DNA from: Streptomyces spiralis
GTDB taxonomy: Bacteria; Actinomycetota; Actinomycetes; Streptomycetales; Streptomycetaceae
DNA: 64,000 bases
Assembly: GCF_014654675.1 (NCBI RefSeq)
Contig: NZ_BNBC01000001.1
Coordinates: 382,010-446,009 of the forward strand
Direction: 5' to 3'
Of the stretch, positions 9,569 to 17,771 are shown piece after piece. The notes below the pieces were generated by a model. That model ran no database searches, was not told the origin of the DNA, and was given only the letters and a program-made list of their open reading frames with translations. Position numbers and translations under genes: made by a program. How positions within the stretch are numbered: position 1 is the stretch's first letter; the number at the start of each line of letters is the position of its first letter.

Positions 9569-11881
9569 ATGACCACCGCCCCCTGGCGTGACGCTGCTCT
9601 GCCCGCCGCCACCCGCGTCGACGACCTGCTCTCCCGGATGACCCTCGAGGAGAAGATCGCTCAGCTGTACGGCGTATGGGTGGGCGCCGCCACGGACGGC
9701 GACGGAGTCGCCCCGCACCAGCAGCACATGAACACCGACTACGACTGGGACGAGCTGATCACCCAGGGCCTCGGCCAGCTCACCCGCTCCTTCGGCACCT
9801 CCCCCGTGGACCCGGCGCTGGGCGCGCAGGCGCTGGCCCGCGCCCAGCGCCGTATCGCCGAGGCCGGCCGCTTCGGCATCCCCGCCGTCGCCCACGAGGA
9901 GTGCCTGGCCGGCTTCACCACCTGGGCCGCCACCGCCTACCCGGTCCCGCTGGCCTGGGGCGCGAGCTTCGACCCCGCCCTGGTGGAGGCGATGGCCGCG
10001 CGGATCGGCCGGGACATGCGCTCCGTGGGCGTGCACCAGGGCCTGGCCCCCGTCCTGGACGTGGTCCGCGACCTGCGCTGGGGCCGGGTCGAGGAGACCA
10101 TCGGCGAGGACCCCTACCTGGTCGGCACCATCGGCAGCGCGTATGTGCGGGGCCTGGAGTCCGCCGGGATCGTCGCCACCCTCAAGCACTTCGCCGGGTA
10201 CGCCTCCTCCGCGGGCGCCCGTAACCTGGCCCCCGTCCGGGCCGGCACCCGCGAGTTCGCGGACGTCACGCTGCCGCCGTTCGAGATGGCGCTGCGCGAG
10301 GGCGGGGCCCGCTCGGTGATGGCGGCGTACACGGAGACGGACGGCGTCCCGGCCTCCGCGGACCCGCAGCTGCTCACCGAACTCCTGCGCGAGCAGTGGG
10401 GCTTCACGGGCACGGTGGTCGCCGACTACTTCGCCATCGACTTCCTCCAGACCCTGCACCGGGTCGCCGGCAGCCCCACCGAGTCCGCGCACCTGGCCCT
10501 GGCCGCCGGCATCGATGTCGAACTGCCCACCCTGAAGTGCTACGGCAAGGATCTGGCGGCGGCGGTACGGGCCGGGACGGTCCCGGAGGAGCTGGTGGAC
10601 CGCGCGGCCCGCCGCGTCCTGGTCCAGAAGTGCGAACTGGGACTGCTGGACGAGGACTGGGACCCGGACCTGCCCACGGAGTCCATCGACCTGGACTCGG
10701 CCGAGAACCGGGCCGTGGCCCGCCGCCTGGCCGAGGAGTCGGTGGTCCTGCTGGCCAACCCCGACGGCGTGCTCCCCCTCTCCCCCGACACCCGTATCGC
10801 CGTGGTCGGCCCCCGCGCCGCGGACGCGCTGGCGATGCTCGGCTGCTACTCCTTCCCCTCCCACGTGGGCACCCTGCACCCCGAGACGCCCATGGGCATC
10901 GAGATCCCCACCGTGCTGGACGCCCTGCGCACCGAACTCCCCGACACGAAGGTGACGTACACCGAGGGCTGCGGCGTCTCGGACCCGGACACCTCCGGCT
11001 TCGAGGAGGCCGTCGCCCGGACCCGCGAGGCGGACGTGTGCGTGGCGGTGCTCGGCGACCGCTCCGGGCTGTTCGGCCGGGGCACGTCCGGCGAGGGCTG
11101 CGACGTGGCCGACCTCGCGCTGCCCGGCGTGCAGGGCGCGCTGCTGGACGCGCTGGTGGGCACCGGCGTGCCCGTCGTCCTGGTCCTCCTGACCGGCCGC
11201 CCCTACGCGCTCGGCCGCTGGGACGGCCACCTGGCCGCTGCGGTGCAGGCGTTCTTCCCCGGCGAGGAGGGCGGCCCCGCGGTGGCCGGCGTGCTCTCCG
11301 GCCGCGTGAACCCCTCCGGCCGCCTCCCGGTGAGCGTGCCGCGCGGCCCCGGAGGCCAGCCGTGGACGTACCTCCAGCCGCCGCTGGGCCTGGCGGGCGA
11401 GGTGAGCAACCTGGACCCGACGCCGCTGTACGCGTTCGGGCACGGCCGCTCCTACACGACCTTCGCGTGGGAGGACTTCGAGGGCGGCGAGCGCACGGAG
11501 ATCGGCACGGACGGCGGCTACGACCTCTCGCTGACGGTCCGCAACACCGGTGACCTGGCGGGCGCGGAGGTGGTCCAGCTCTACCTGCACGACCCGGTGG
11601 CGGCGGTGACCCGGCCGGACGTGCGCCTGATCGGCTACCAGCGGGTCGAGCTGGCCCCGGGCGAGTCGAGCCGCGTGACGTTCCGCTTCCACGCCGACCT
11701 GTCGGCGTTCACCGACCGGTCGGGCCGCCGGGTGGTCGAGCCCGGCGCGCTGGAACTGCGGCTGGCGGCCTCCGCGGCGGACGTCCGCCACACCGCCCGC
11801 CTGACCCTGACCGGGCCGGTGCGGGAAGTGGGCCTGGAGCGGCGGCTGCGCTGCGAGACGGAGATCTCGCAGGAGGGCTGA
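9569..11881 (+). CDS. bxlA: Glycoside hydrolase family 3 beta-xylosidase/beta-glucosidase (BxlA-like)
   Basis: 770-residue cytoplasmic GH3 enzyme (no signal peptide), with the ATG preceded by AGGAG. Domain order: N-terminal (beta/alpha)8 domain with LRWGRVEETIGEDPYLVG, LKHFAGY and the nucleophile aspartate in GFTGTVVADYFAID; a central alpha/beta sandwich (VVLLANPDGVLPL); and a C-terminal fibronectin-like domain (YTTFAWEDF through the VVQLYLHDPV region). Length and operon order match the BxlEFG-BxlA xylobiose uptake and hydrolysis systems of Streptomyces, but a cello- or gentio-oligosaccharide substrate cannot be excluded. A rho-independent terminator follows. Confidence 0.85.
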   Translation: MTTAPWRDAALPAATRVDDLLSRMTLEEKIAQLYGVWVGAATDGDGVAPHQQHMNTDYDWDELITQGLGQLTRSFGTSPVDPALGAQALARAQRRIAEAGRFGIPAVAHEECLAGFTTWAATAYPVPLAWGASFDPALVEAMAARIGRDMRSVGVHQGLAPVLDVVRDLRWGRVEETIGEDPYLVGTIGSAYVRGLESAGIVATLKHFAGYASSAGARNLAPVRAGTREFADVTLPPFEMALREGGARSVMAAYTETDGVPASADPQLLTELLREQWGFTGTVVADYFAIDFLQTLHRVAGSPTESAHLALAAGIDVELPTLKCYGKDLAAAVRAGTVPEELVDRAARRVLVQKCELGLLDEDWDPDLPTESIDLDSAENRAVARRLAEESVVLLANPDGVLPLSPDTRIAVVGPRAADALAMLGCYSFPSHVGTLHPETPMGIEIPTVLDALRTELPDTKVTYTEGCGVSDPDTSGFEEAVARTREADVCVAVLGDRSGLFGRGTSGEGCDVADLALPGVQGALLDALVGTGVPVVLVLLTGRPYALGRWDGHLAAAVQAFFPGEEGGPAVAGVLSGRVNPSGRLPVSVPRGPGGQPWTYLQPPLGLAGEVSNLDPTPLYAFGHGRSYTTFAWEDFEGGERTEIGTDGGYDLSLTVRNTGDLAGAEVVQLYLHDPVAAVTRPDVRLIGYQRVELAPGESSRVTFRFHADLSAFTDRSGRRVVEPGALELRLAASAADVRHTARLTLTGPVREVGLERRLRCETEISQEG

Positions 11882-11910
11882 GCACCAAACCGGCCGAGCA
11901 CCGGACGGAA

Positions 11911-11941
11911 AAGGCCCGTCTCCCCCGGGGAGGCGGGCCTT
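11911..11941 (+). terminator. Terminator of the sugar operon
   Basis: AAGGCCCG(T)CTCC and GGAGGCGGGCCTT arms form a strong stem with a short C/G loop, 30 nt after the GH3 stop codon. Confidence 0.8.
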
Positions 11942-11997
11942 CGACGCGACGGCCACAGGGAAAACGCCGTATGTGGAACGCCGTGTGCCGAACACGG

Positions 11998-12140
11998 AAA
12001 ACCCCGCCCCGGCAGAGCCGGAGCGGGGTTTCGTCGAGCGCCGGGCAGGCCTTGCACCTGCATCTCCCCACAGGAAGTGAGGCGTCTTTCCTTGGACCAC
12101 CAACGCACTGCTCGCGGGCCTTCGTTCGCCCGCTTGCGTG
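11998..12140 (-). ncRNA. Candidate small structured RNA, about 140 nt
   Basis: A TATGAT hexamer (12151-12146, minus) starts a stretch with no convincing ORF that folds into successive hairpins. First, ACGCA/TGCGT encloses a GCGGGC/GCCCGC stem (12114-12119 with 12128-12133). A middle purine-rich segment and a GCAGG/CCTGC hairpin (12045-12061) follow. Last is a 15-bp terminator stem with one mismatch (11999-12031) followed by TTTT. This layout is typical of an independent sRNA gene. It could instead be the 3' UTR and terminator of the tsaD operon, since the -10 lies just past the last stop codon. The -35 is weak. Confidence 0.5.
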
Positions 12141-12176
12141 TGATGATCATAGCGCATCGGCGGCCCGGCACACCAC

Positions 12177-12443
12177 TCAGCGATCCGCGTCCTCGCCCAG
12201 CGACTCGAATCGCCACCGGTGCACGGGCCGGACGACCGACTCGGCGTCGGGCTCGGGCAGTTCCGGCAGCTCGGCGTCGTAGGAGGCGTCCCACCAGGTG
12301 ACGACCAGCACCCGGTCCTGCGGGGCGCGGAAGGTCTCCCGGCGCAACGGCTCCCGGGCCAGGCGCTGTTCGCGCACCCAGGCGAGCAGTTCGGCGCCCC
12401 GGCCCTCGGTCGCCCGGGCCTCCCACATCAGCGCGACGGTCAC
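12177..12443 (-). CDS. Small conserved protein downstream of tsaD
   Basis: An 88-residue cytoplasmic protein starting at a GTG that overlaps the tsaD stop (GTGA), so it is translationally coupled. The sequence begins [20 protein letters not shown] and continues with a VLVVTWWD strand. The pattern resembles a small dimeric alpha/beta-barrel (ABM-like) domain, but this is inference. No catalytic motif is recognised. It ends the tsaB-rimI-tsaD series. Confidence 0.7.
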   Translation of the reverse strand: MTVALMWEARATEGRGAELLAWVREQRLAREPLRRETFRAPQDRVLVVTWWDASYDAELPELPEPDAESVVRPVHRWRFESLGEDADR

Positions 12444-13549
12444 GAGTACAGGTTCTCCTTGCTGATCTCGTGCACATGGTCGTGACCATGGCCATGGTCG
12501 CCGGGGACGTGCGGGTCCGTGACCGGCAGGGAGGAGTCGGCCGACAGGTCCCAGCCGGAGGCGGCCCGGCCCCGGGTGACCATCTCGGCGCCGAGCGCGG
12601 CGACCATCGCGCCGTTGTCCGTGCACAGCTTGGGGCGCGGGACGCGCAGCCGGATACCGGCCGCCTCGCAGCGCTCCTGGGCCAGGGCGCGCAGCCGGGA
12701 GTTGGCGGCCACGCCACCGCCGATCATCAGATGGTCCACGCCCTGGTCCTTGCAGGCGCGTACGGCCTTGCGGGTCAGGACGTCCACCACCGCCTCCTGG
12801 AAGGAGGCCGCGACGTCCCGCACCGGGACATCCTCCCCGGCCGCCCGCTTGGCCTCGATCCAGCGGGCCACCGCCGTCTTCAGACCGGAGAACGAGAAGT
12901 CGTAGGCAGGATCGCGCGGGCCGGTCAGGCCGCGCGGGAACGCGATCGCCTCCGGGTCGCCCTCACGCGCGTACCGGTCGATGACCGGACCGCCGGGGAA
13001 GCCCAGGTTCAGCACGCGCGCGATCTTGTCGAAGGCCTCGCCGGCGGCGTCGTCGATCGTCGCGCCCATGGGGCGCACGTCGGAGGTGATGTCCGTGGAC
13101 AGCAGGAGGGAGGAGTGGCCGCCGGAGACCAGCAGGGCCATCGTCGGCTCGGGCAGCGGGCCGTGCTCCAGCTGGTCCACGCAGATGTGCGAGGCGAGGT
13201 GGTTGACGCCGTACAGCGGCTTGCCGAGCGCGTAGGCGTACGCCTTCGCCGCCGAGACACCGACCAGCAGCGCCCCCGCCAGGCCGGGGCCGGCGGTGAC
13301 CGCGATGCCGTCCAGGTCCTTGGCGCTCACCCCGGCTTCCTTCAGCGCGCGGTCGATGGTGGGGACCATCGCCTCCAGGTGGGCCCTGGACGCCACCTCC
13401 GGGACGACGCCGCCGAAACGGGCGTGTTCGTCGACGCTGGAGGCGACCGCGTCGGCCAGCAGCGTGGTGCCGCGGACGATGCCGACGCCGGTCTCGTCGC
13501 AGGAGGTCTCGATGCCGAGGACGAGCGGCTCGTCCCGGGTGTCAGCCAT
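12440..13549 (-). CDS. tsaD: tRNA N6-threonylcarbamoyladenosine transferase TsaD
   Basis: Kae1/Qri7-family subunit that transfers threonylcarbamoyl to A37 of ANN-decoding tRNAs together with TsaB and TsaE. The 369-residue ASKHA-fold protein shows [14 protein letters not shown], the metal histidines in the [12 protein letters not shown] region, [12 protein letters not shown] and [14 protein letters not shown] His-rich tail ([10 protein letters not shown]) near the C terminus could bind metal. The ATG at 13549 follows an AAGGA ribosome site; an upstream TTG is less likely. It sits in a tsaB-rimI-tsaD run with minimal gaps. Confidence 0.96.
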   Translation of the reverse strand: MADTRDEPLVLGIETSCDETGVGIVRGTTLLADAVASSVDEHARFGGVVPEVASRAHLEAMVPTIDRALKEAGVSAKDLDGIAVTAGPGLAGALLVGVSAAKAYAYALGKPLYGVNHLASHICVDQLEHGPLPEPTMALLVSGGHSSLLLSTDITSDVRPMGATIDDAAGEAFDKIARVLNLGFPGGPVIDRYAREGDPEAIAFPRGLTGPRDPAYDFSFSGLKTAVARWIEAKRAAGEDVPVRDVAASFQEAVVDVLTRKAVRACKDQGVDHLMIGGGVAANSRLRALAQERCEAAGIRLRVPRPKLCTDNGAMVAALGAEMVTRGRAASGWDLSADSSLPVTDPHVPGDHGHGHDHVHEISKENLYS

Positions 13550-13554
13550 GGGTC

Positions 13555-14088
13555 TCAAGTTCCTTGTACGCCGTTGACGGGGTTACGGGGGGTCGCCGGA
13601 TCGGACAGGCGCATCACCAGGGCGTCCACGTTCCCCGGCTGGTAGTAGCCACGCCTGAAGCCGATGGGTTCAAAGCCGAAGCGCTCGTAGAGCCGCTGGG
13701 CGCGGACGTTGTCCACGCGGCACTCGAGCATCACCTCGGAGCACTCGAAGGCGCTCGCGGCCCGCAGCAGTTCGGTCAGCAGCCGGGCGCCGAGGCCGGT
13801 GCCCCAGTGGTCGCGGGCGACCGCGATGGTCTGGATGTCGGCCTGGTCACCGGAGGCGACGAGACCGGCGTAGCCGACGATCCGGCCGTTCTCCTCGCCC
13901 ACCACGTACCGCCGGGTCGCCTGCGGGCCGCGGGAGTGCGCCAGCTCCGACCAGAACATGCCCCGCGACCAGGTGTCCTCGGGGAACAGGTCCTTCTCCA
14001 GCACCAGCACCGGGTCGATGTCCCACCAGCGCATCTCCCGCAGGACGCAGGCCGCGGTCCCGTTCCCGGTCGTCGTCTGACCCGTCAC
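13555..14088 (-). CDS. rimI: Ribosomal protein alanine N-acetyltransferase RimI-like
   Basis: 177-residue GNAT acetyltransferase that should acetylate the N terminus of ribosomal protein S18 or similar targets. It has [25 protein letters not shown], the acetyl-CoA loop region [17 protein letters not shown], and [22 protein letters not shown]. The GTG start overlaps the tsaB TGA. Location between tsaB and tsaD is the standard bacterial linkage. Confidence 0.93.
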   Translation of the reverse strand: MTGQTTTGNGTAACVLREMRWWDIDPVLVLEKDLFPEDTWSRGMFWSELAHSRGPQATRRYVVGEENGRIVGYAGLVASGDQADIQTIAVARDHWGTGLGARLLTELLRAASAFECSEVMLECRVDNVRAQRLYERFGFEPIGFRRGYYQPGNVDALVMRLSDPATPRNPVNGVQGT

Positions 14089-14738
14089 TTCGGGGTGACC
14101 ACCTTGTAGTTCTTGGGCACCTGGGCGTCCGGCCGGCGCAGATACAGCGGCCGGGGCGCGGGCAGCTCCTCGCCGGCGGCCAGCCGCTCGGCGGCCAGGC
14201 GGGCCAGGGCGGCGGCCGACACGTGCTCGGGCTCGTGCACCTGCGGGAAGGTGTCCGGGTAGAGCAGCGCGCCCGCGCCGACCGCGGGCAGCCCCTTGAC
14301 CTCGTCGGCGATGTCGGCGGGCCGGTCGACGGCCGGGTCGGTCAGACGGGTGCGGGAGTCGGCGTAGCGCGCCCAGTACACCTCCTTGCGGCGGGCGTCG
14401 GTGGCCACGACGAAGGGGCCGGGGACGTCGGCGGCGTAGGCGAGGCCGTCGAGCGTGCACACGCCGTGCACGGGGACGCCGAGCGCGAGCCCGAGGGTGT
14501 CGGCGGTCATCAGGCCGACGCGCAGCCCCGTGTAGGGGCCGGGGCCGATGCCGACCACGATGCCCGTGACGGCGTCCAGTCCCAGGCCGGCCTCGGCGAG
14601 GACCCGGTCGACGGCCGGCAGCAGCAGCTCTCCGTGCCGGCGTGCGTCGACCTGGCTGGACGAGGCGATGACGGCCGTGCCGTCGTGCAGGGCGACGGTG
14701 ACGGCGGGGGTGGCGGTATCCAGAGCGAGCAAGAGCAC
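14085..14738 (-). CDS. tsaB: tRNA threonylcarbamoyladenosine biosynthesis protein TsaB
   Basis: 217-residue inactive ASKHA paralogue that scaffolds TsaD. It begins MLLLALDTATPAVTVALHDG and has GIVVGIGPGPYTGLRVGL, both diagnostic for TsaB. The start is a GTG at 14738. First gene of the tsaB-rimI-tsaD unit, divergent from the YkuD-like gene across about 125 nt. Confidence 0.95.
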   Translation of the reverse strand: MLLLALDTATPAVTVALHDGTAVIASSSQVDARRHGELLLPAVDRVLAEAGLGLDAVTGIVVGIGPGPYTGLRVGLMTADTLGLALGVPVHGVCTLDGLAYAADVPGPFVVATDARRKEVYWARYADSRTRLTDPAVDRPADIADEVKGLPAVGAGALLYPDTFPQVHEPEHVSAAALARLAAERLAAGEELPAPRPLYLRRPDAQVPKNYKVVTPK

Positions 14739-14864
14739 GCAAACAGCCTACGGCTCCGGCGGGGTCGGCACGGCCGTCCGGGGTCGGCGGCGCCGCGGCT
14801 GCTACCGTCGCGAGCGTGCCGTGCGGCGGCACGGGTACAGCGACTGGCGCAGAGGTGGACGACC

Positions 14865-15431
14865 GTGGCAAGGAGCAGCTCGGGATTCGTGGCCGGGCTC
14901 ACCGCGGCTGCCGTCGCCACGGTCGGCTTCCTCGCCTACCAGGCGCAGGCGAGCGTGCCCCCGAGCCTGAAGGGCGCGCACGGCGCCACGGCCTCCCCCA
15001 CGCCGGCCCCCACGAAGGCGCCCCGCGACCAACGGCACCCGGCCGCACTGCCCGCCGGCTCGGGCACGGGGGAGCGGGTGGTGTACTCGGTGGACGACGA
15101 CCGGGTGTGGCTGGTCAGTGCGAGCGGCCGGGTGGAGAACACGTTCACGGTCAGCCCGGGCAGCGTCGACCCGCTCCCGGGCACCTACGCGGTCACCTCG
15201 CGCTCGAAGGCGGTCACCGGCACGGACGGCATCCCGGTCGAACACGTCGTGCGCTTCACCACCGTCAACGGTGTGGTGATCGGCTTCAGCGCAGCGGTGC
15301 CCTCGGGCTCGGGCTCCGCCCCCACCCCCGACACCTCGGTGAAAACCGGCGGCATCCGCGAGTCCCGCGCGGACGGTGAGGCCATGTGGATGTTCGCGAC
15401 GATCGGCCAGAAGGTCGTCGTCATCCGATAG
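14865..15431 (+). CDS. Secreted or anchored YkuD-fold protein lacking the catalytic Cys/His
   Basis: 188 residues, GTG start. An N-terminal hydrophobic segment (residues 7-27) acts as signal or anchor, followed by a Pro/Thr linker. The C-terminal 120 residues follow the L,D-transpeptidase (YkuD) pattern: VVYSVDDDRVWLVSASG, TFTVSPGSVDPLPGTYAV, GVVIGFSAAV, then TGGIRESRADGEAMW and GQKVVVI. The normal SHGC(I/V)R catalytic motif reads KTGGIR here (Gly163 at the Cys position), and the upstream His motif is GFSAA. It therefore looks like a non-catalytic wall-associated protein. The fold call is by eye. Confidence 0.6.
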   Translation: MARSSSGFVAGLTAAAVATVGFLAYQAQASVPPSLKGAHGATASPTPAPTKAPRDQRHPAALPAGSGTGERVVYSVDDDRVWLVSASGRVENTFTVSPGSVDPLPGTYAVTSRSKAVTGTDGIPVEHVVRFTTVNGVVIGFSAAVPSGSGSAPTPDTSVKTGGIRESRADGEAMWMFATIGQKVVVIR

Positions 15432-15481
15432 GGCTACGCCGTCCGGCAGGGCCTACGCCGCTCGCTGCCGCCCTGACAGGG

Positions 15482-15697
15482 CTACGCCGCTCGCCGGCGC
15501 CGTTTCCCGGCGCGGGGGGCCGGGTGGGCGGCCGGGCGGGTGTCCGCGGGGGCCGGGGGCTGTGGTGGCCGGGAGACGGCGGCCGCTGCCGCGCAGGAGG
15601 CCAGGAGGTCGGCCATGGGCACCGCCGCGACCACGTGCGGGCCGGGTCGGCGGTCGGTGGGCGGCTCGTTCGGCTCGGTGGGCTGGGCGGTCGTCAT
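15482..15697 (-). CDS. Small 71-residue ORF behind an iron box
   Basis: The frame begins MTTAQPTEPNEPPTDRR at an ATG with a strong AGGAGG ribosome site 6 nt upstream. A perfect-looking DmdR/IdeR-type iron box lies 27 nt further upstream. The protein is Ala/Pro-rich with a hydrophobic centre (VVAAVPMADLLASCAAAAAV) holding one Cys, and a basic tail ending KRRRRAA. No family is recognised. Regulation suggests expression under iron limitation. The gene might instead be an iron-regulated leader or sRNA host, but the ribosome site favours translation. Confidence 0.6.
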   Translation of the reverse strand: MTTAQPTEPNEPPTDRRPGPHVVAAVPMADLLASCAAAAAVSRPPQPPAPADTRPAAHPAPRAGKRRRRAA

Positions 15698-15723
15698 GGT
15701 CGCCTCCTGGGCTCGGGGGCGGG

Positions 15724-15742
15724 CGAGGTTAGGTAGACCTAA
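15724..15742 (-). promoter_or_regulatory. Iron box (DmdR1/IdeR-type operator)
   Basis: The plus strand contains GTTAGGT-AG-ACCTAAC, a 7-bp perfect inverted repeat. The 19-nt window matches the Streptomyces iron-box consensus TTAGGTTAGGCTCACCTAA at 14 positions. It lies just upstream of the 71-residue ORF, where the promoter must be. Confidence 0.75.
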
Positions 15743-15827
15743 CTTCGAGCTGGGCACCATGTGACCACGTCCCGGCGCGCGGCGCAAGGCGTGCCGGCGG
15801 CCTGGCCGGAGCCCGCACACCGGGTGC

Positions 15828-16355
15828 TCAGGCGGTCAGGACGTCCAGGTCCACGGCCTCCCACCGGTCGCCGATGCCGGTCACCGTCACATGGCGCACC
15901 TCGTCGGTGGTGTCTCCGACGGCCCGGTGGATCAGGACCTGCAACCGCTCGTCGGTCAGCTCCTCGACCTTCCCCTCGCCCCACTCCACGACGATCACGG
16001 AGTCCGGCAGCGAGACGTCGAGGTCCAGGTCCTCCATCTCGTCGAGCCCGCCGGACAGCCGGTAGGCGTCGACATGCACGAGGGGCGGGCCGTCGCCGAG
16101 GGACGGGTGCACGCGGGCGATCACGAAGGTCGGGGAGGTGACGGCGCCGCGTACGTCGAGGCCCTCGCCGAGTCCCCGGGTCAGCGTGGTCTTGCCCGCG
16201 CCCAGCTCCCCGCTGAGCATCACGAGGTCACCGGCGCGCAGCAGCTTGGCGAGACGGCGGCCCAGCTCCCGCATCTGCTCGGGAGAGGTGACGGTGATCT
16301 CGACGGGCTGGGGGTCAGCCGGGCTGTGCGGTGCTGCTGGTGCTTCCATAGCCAC
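15828..16355 (-). CDS. tsaE: tRNA threonylcarbamoyladenosine biosynthesis ATPase TsaE
   Basis: 175-residue P-loop ATPase required for turnover of the TsaBD complex. Walker A is GELGAGKTTLTRG; VTSPTFVIARVH, LVHVDAYRL and VIVVEWGEG are family motifs. The GTG at 16355 or the ATG at 16349 is the start, both inside the 3' end of the upstream hydrolase gene, so the two overlap by about 40 nt and are probably coupled. Confidence 0.95.
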   Translation of the reverse strand: MAMEAPAAPHSPADPQPVEITVTSPEQMRELGRRLAKLLRAGDLVMLSGELGAGKTTLTRGLGEGLDVRGAVTSPTFVIARVHPSLGDGPPLVHVDAYRLSGGLDEMEDLDLDVSLPDSVIVVEWGEGKVEELTDERLQVLIHRAVGDTTDEVRHVTVTGIGDRWEAVDLDVLTA

Positions 16356-17547
16356 CCACGGTAACGCCTGCCGGGACCGCGCCGACGCGGGTGAGCAGGT
16401 CGGCGAGCCGGTCGGTGACGACCTCCGGGTGCTCCAGCATCACCAGGTGCCCGGCGTCCGGGACCAGCACCAGCTCCGCCTCGGGCAGCAGATCGGCGAT
16501 CGCCTCGCTGTGCCCGCTGGGCGTGACCAGGTCGTCCACTCCGGCCAGGACGAGCACCGGCAGGTCCGTGAAGAGGCCGAGCGCCTCCGTCTTGTCGTGG
16601 TCGGTGAAGGCCGGGTAGAACTCGGCGACCACGTCGATCGGCGTGCTCTCGATCATCCGCTCGGCGAACCGGGCGACCGCCGGGTCGATGTCCCGCCCGG
16701 CGAAGGAGTACCGCTTGATGATCCCGGCGAACAGGTCGGCGGTGGCCCGGCGCCCCTTCTCCACCAGCTCGGCGCGCTGCCCGAGCGCCTTCAGCACGCC
16801 CGGCAGCACCCGCCGGACCGCGTTGACGCCGGCGACGGGAAGCCCGAAGTTCACCTCGCCGAGCCGTCCCGAGGACGTCCCCACGAAGGCGGTGGCGACG
16901 ACCCGCTCCCGGATCAACTCGGGGTACTGGGCGGCCAGGGCCATCACGGTCATACCGCCCATGGAGTGTCCGACCAGCACGATCGGCCCCTCGGGTGCGG
17001 CGGCGTCGATCACGGCCTTCAGGTCCCGGCCCAGCTGGTCGATGGTCAGCGGCACGCCGTCGCGTATCTGGCCCACTCCCCGCCCGGACCGGCCGTGGCT
17101 GCGCTGGTCCCAGTGCACGGTCCGTACGACGCCGCGCAGCGCCGCGCGCTGGAAGTGCCAGGAGTCCTGGCTGAGGCAGTAGCCGTGGCTGAAGACGACC
17201 GTGACGGGTGCGGGTGTCCGGCGCCCGAAGAGCCGCCGGCGGCGCGGGCCGAGGTCCACGGCGGTCTCGGGGTCGACGTCGTCGACCTCGTAGTAGAGCT
17301 CGGTGCCGTCGTCGGCGTACGCCCTGCCCGAGGTGCCGCGCAGGGTTCCGTAGGGGCCGGCCGAGTCCAGGGCCAGCCGGGCCCTCCTGCGCATGTCGCG
17401 GCCGACGGTCATCCGCTCGATGGCGACGGTGGCGGCCGCGCCCGCCGCCAGCACGCCCAGCGCGGCGCCCGCTATGCCGGTGGCCCGGCGCCAGCCGCCG
17501 GACGTCATCGCGGCGGAGGCGGCGGCCACCGCACTGCTCTCGCTCAC
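16315..17547 (-). CDS. Alpha/beta hydrolase, membrane-anchored
   Basis: 410-residue protein with an N-terminal hydrophobic segment (ATGIAGAALGVLAAGAAATVA), then an alpha/beta-hydrolase domain. Features seen: the oxyanion region VVFSHGYCLSQDSW, the nucleophile elbow LVGHSMGGM, a cap region, the late acid strand VLVLAGVDDLVTP and the histidine in VPDAGHLVMLEHP. The Ser-Asp-His triad is therefore complete. The substrate is unknown. GTG start. It lies between alr and tsaE on the same strand, a linkage common in Streptomyces. Confidence 0.88.
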   Translation of the reverse strand: MSESSAVAAASAAMTSGGWRRATGIAGAALGVLAAGAAATVAIERMTVGRDMRRRARLALDSAGPYGTLRGTSGRAYADDGTELYYEVDDVDPETAVDLGPRRRRLFGRRTPAPVTVVFSHGYCLSQDSWHFQRAALRGVVRTVHWDQRSHGRSGRGVGQIRDGVPLTIDQLGRDLKAVIDAAAPEGPIVLVGHSMGGMTVMALAAQYPELIRERVVATAFVGTSSGRLGEVNFGLPVAGVNAVRRVLPGVLKALGQRAELVEKGRRATADLFAGIIKRYSFAGRDIDPAVARFAERMIESTPIDVVAEFYPAFTDHDKTEALGLFTDLPVLVLAGVDDLVTPSGHSEAIADLLPEAELVLVPDAGHLVMLEHPEVVTDRLADLLTRVGAVPAGVTVGGYGSTSSTAQPG

Positions 17548-17580
17548 GTACCGCTCCTCCTCGTGCTGCCGTGCCGACGC

Positions 17581-17652
17581 CTTGCGCCGTGCTGGTGCCT
17601 TGCGCCGTGCTGGTGTCTTGCGCCGTGCTGGTGTCTTGCGCCGTGCTGATGC
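17581..17652. repeat. Four tandem 18-bp repeats upstream of the hydrolase gene
   Basis: Units of 18 bp with consensus CTTGCGCCGTGCTGGTGY occur at 17581, 17599, 17617 and 17635. Units two and three are identical, the others differ at one or two positions, and degenerate units flank them. They lie in the intergenic space between alr (3' end) and the hydrolase start. No gene is seen in 17548-17771. Confidence 0.85.
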
Positions 17653-17771
17653 CTCATGCCGTCCGGTGCCGTACCGATCTCGTGACGGTCACGGTCTGTA
17701 CCGTACTGGCGTTCGGGGACGCGGTGCGGCCGGATCGCCGCCTCGCCCCGTTCCCGCGCGGGCCGTCCGCG

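Noticed and set aside
9476-12157. Very long open frame on the minus strand opposite the GH3 gene
   Set aside because: It is a GC-bias shadow of bxlA: low-complexity Arg/Gly/Ala composition, no domain, no ribosome site, and it crosses two terminator hairpins.
12026-12177. tRNA or SRP RNA in the structured intergenic segment
   Set aside because: No cloverleaf, CCA end or GGAAG/GCAGC SRP core; hairpins and terminator fit an unclassified sRNA better.
17581-17652. CRISPR-like array
   Set aside because: The 18-bp repeats are directly tandem with no spacers and no cas genes are present.
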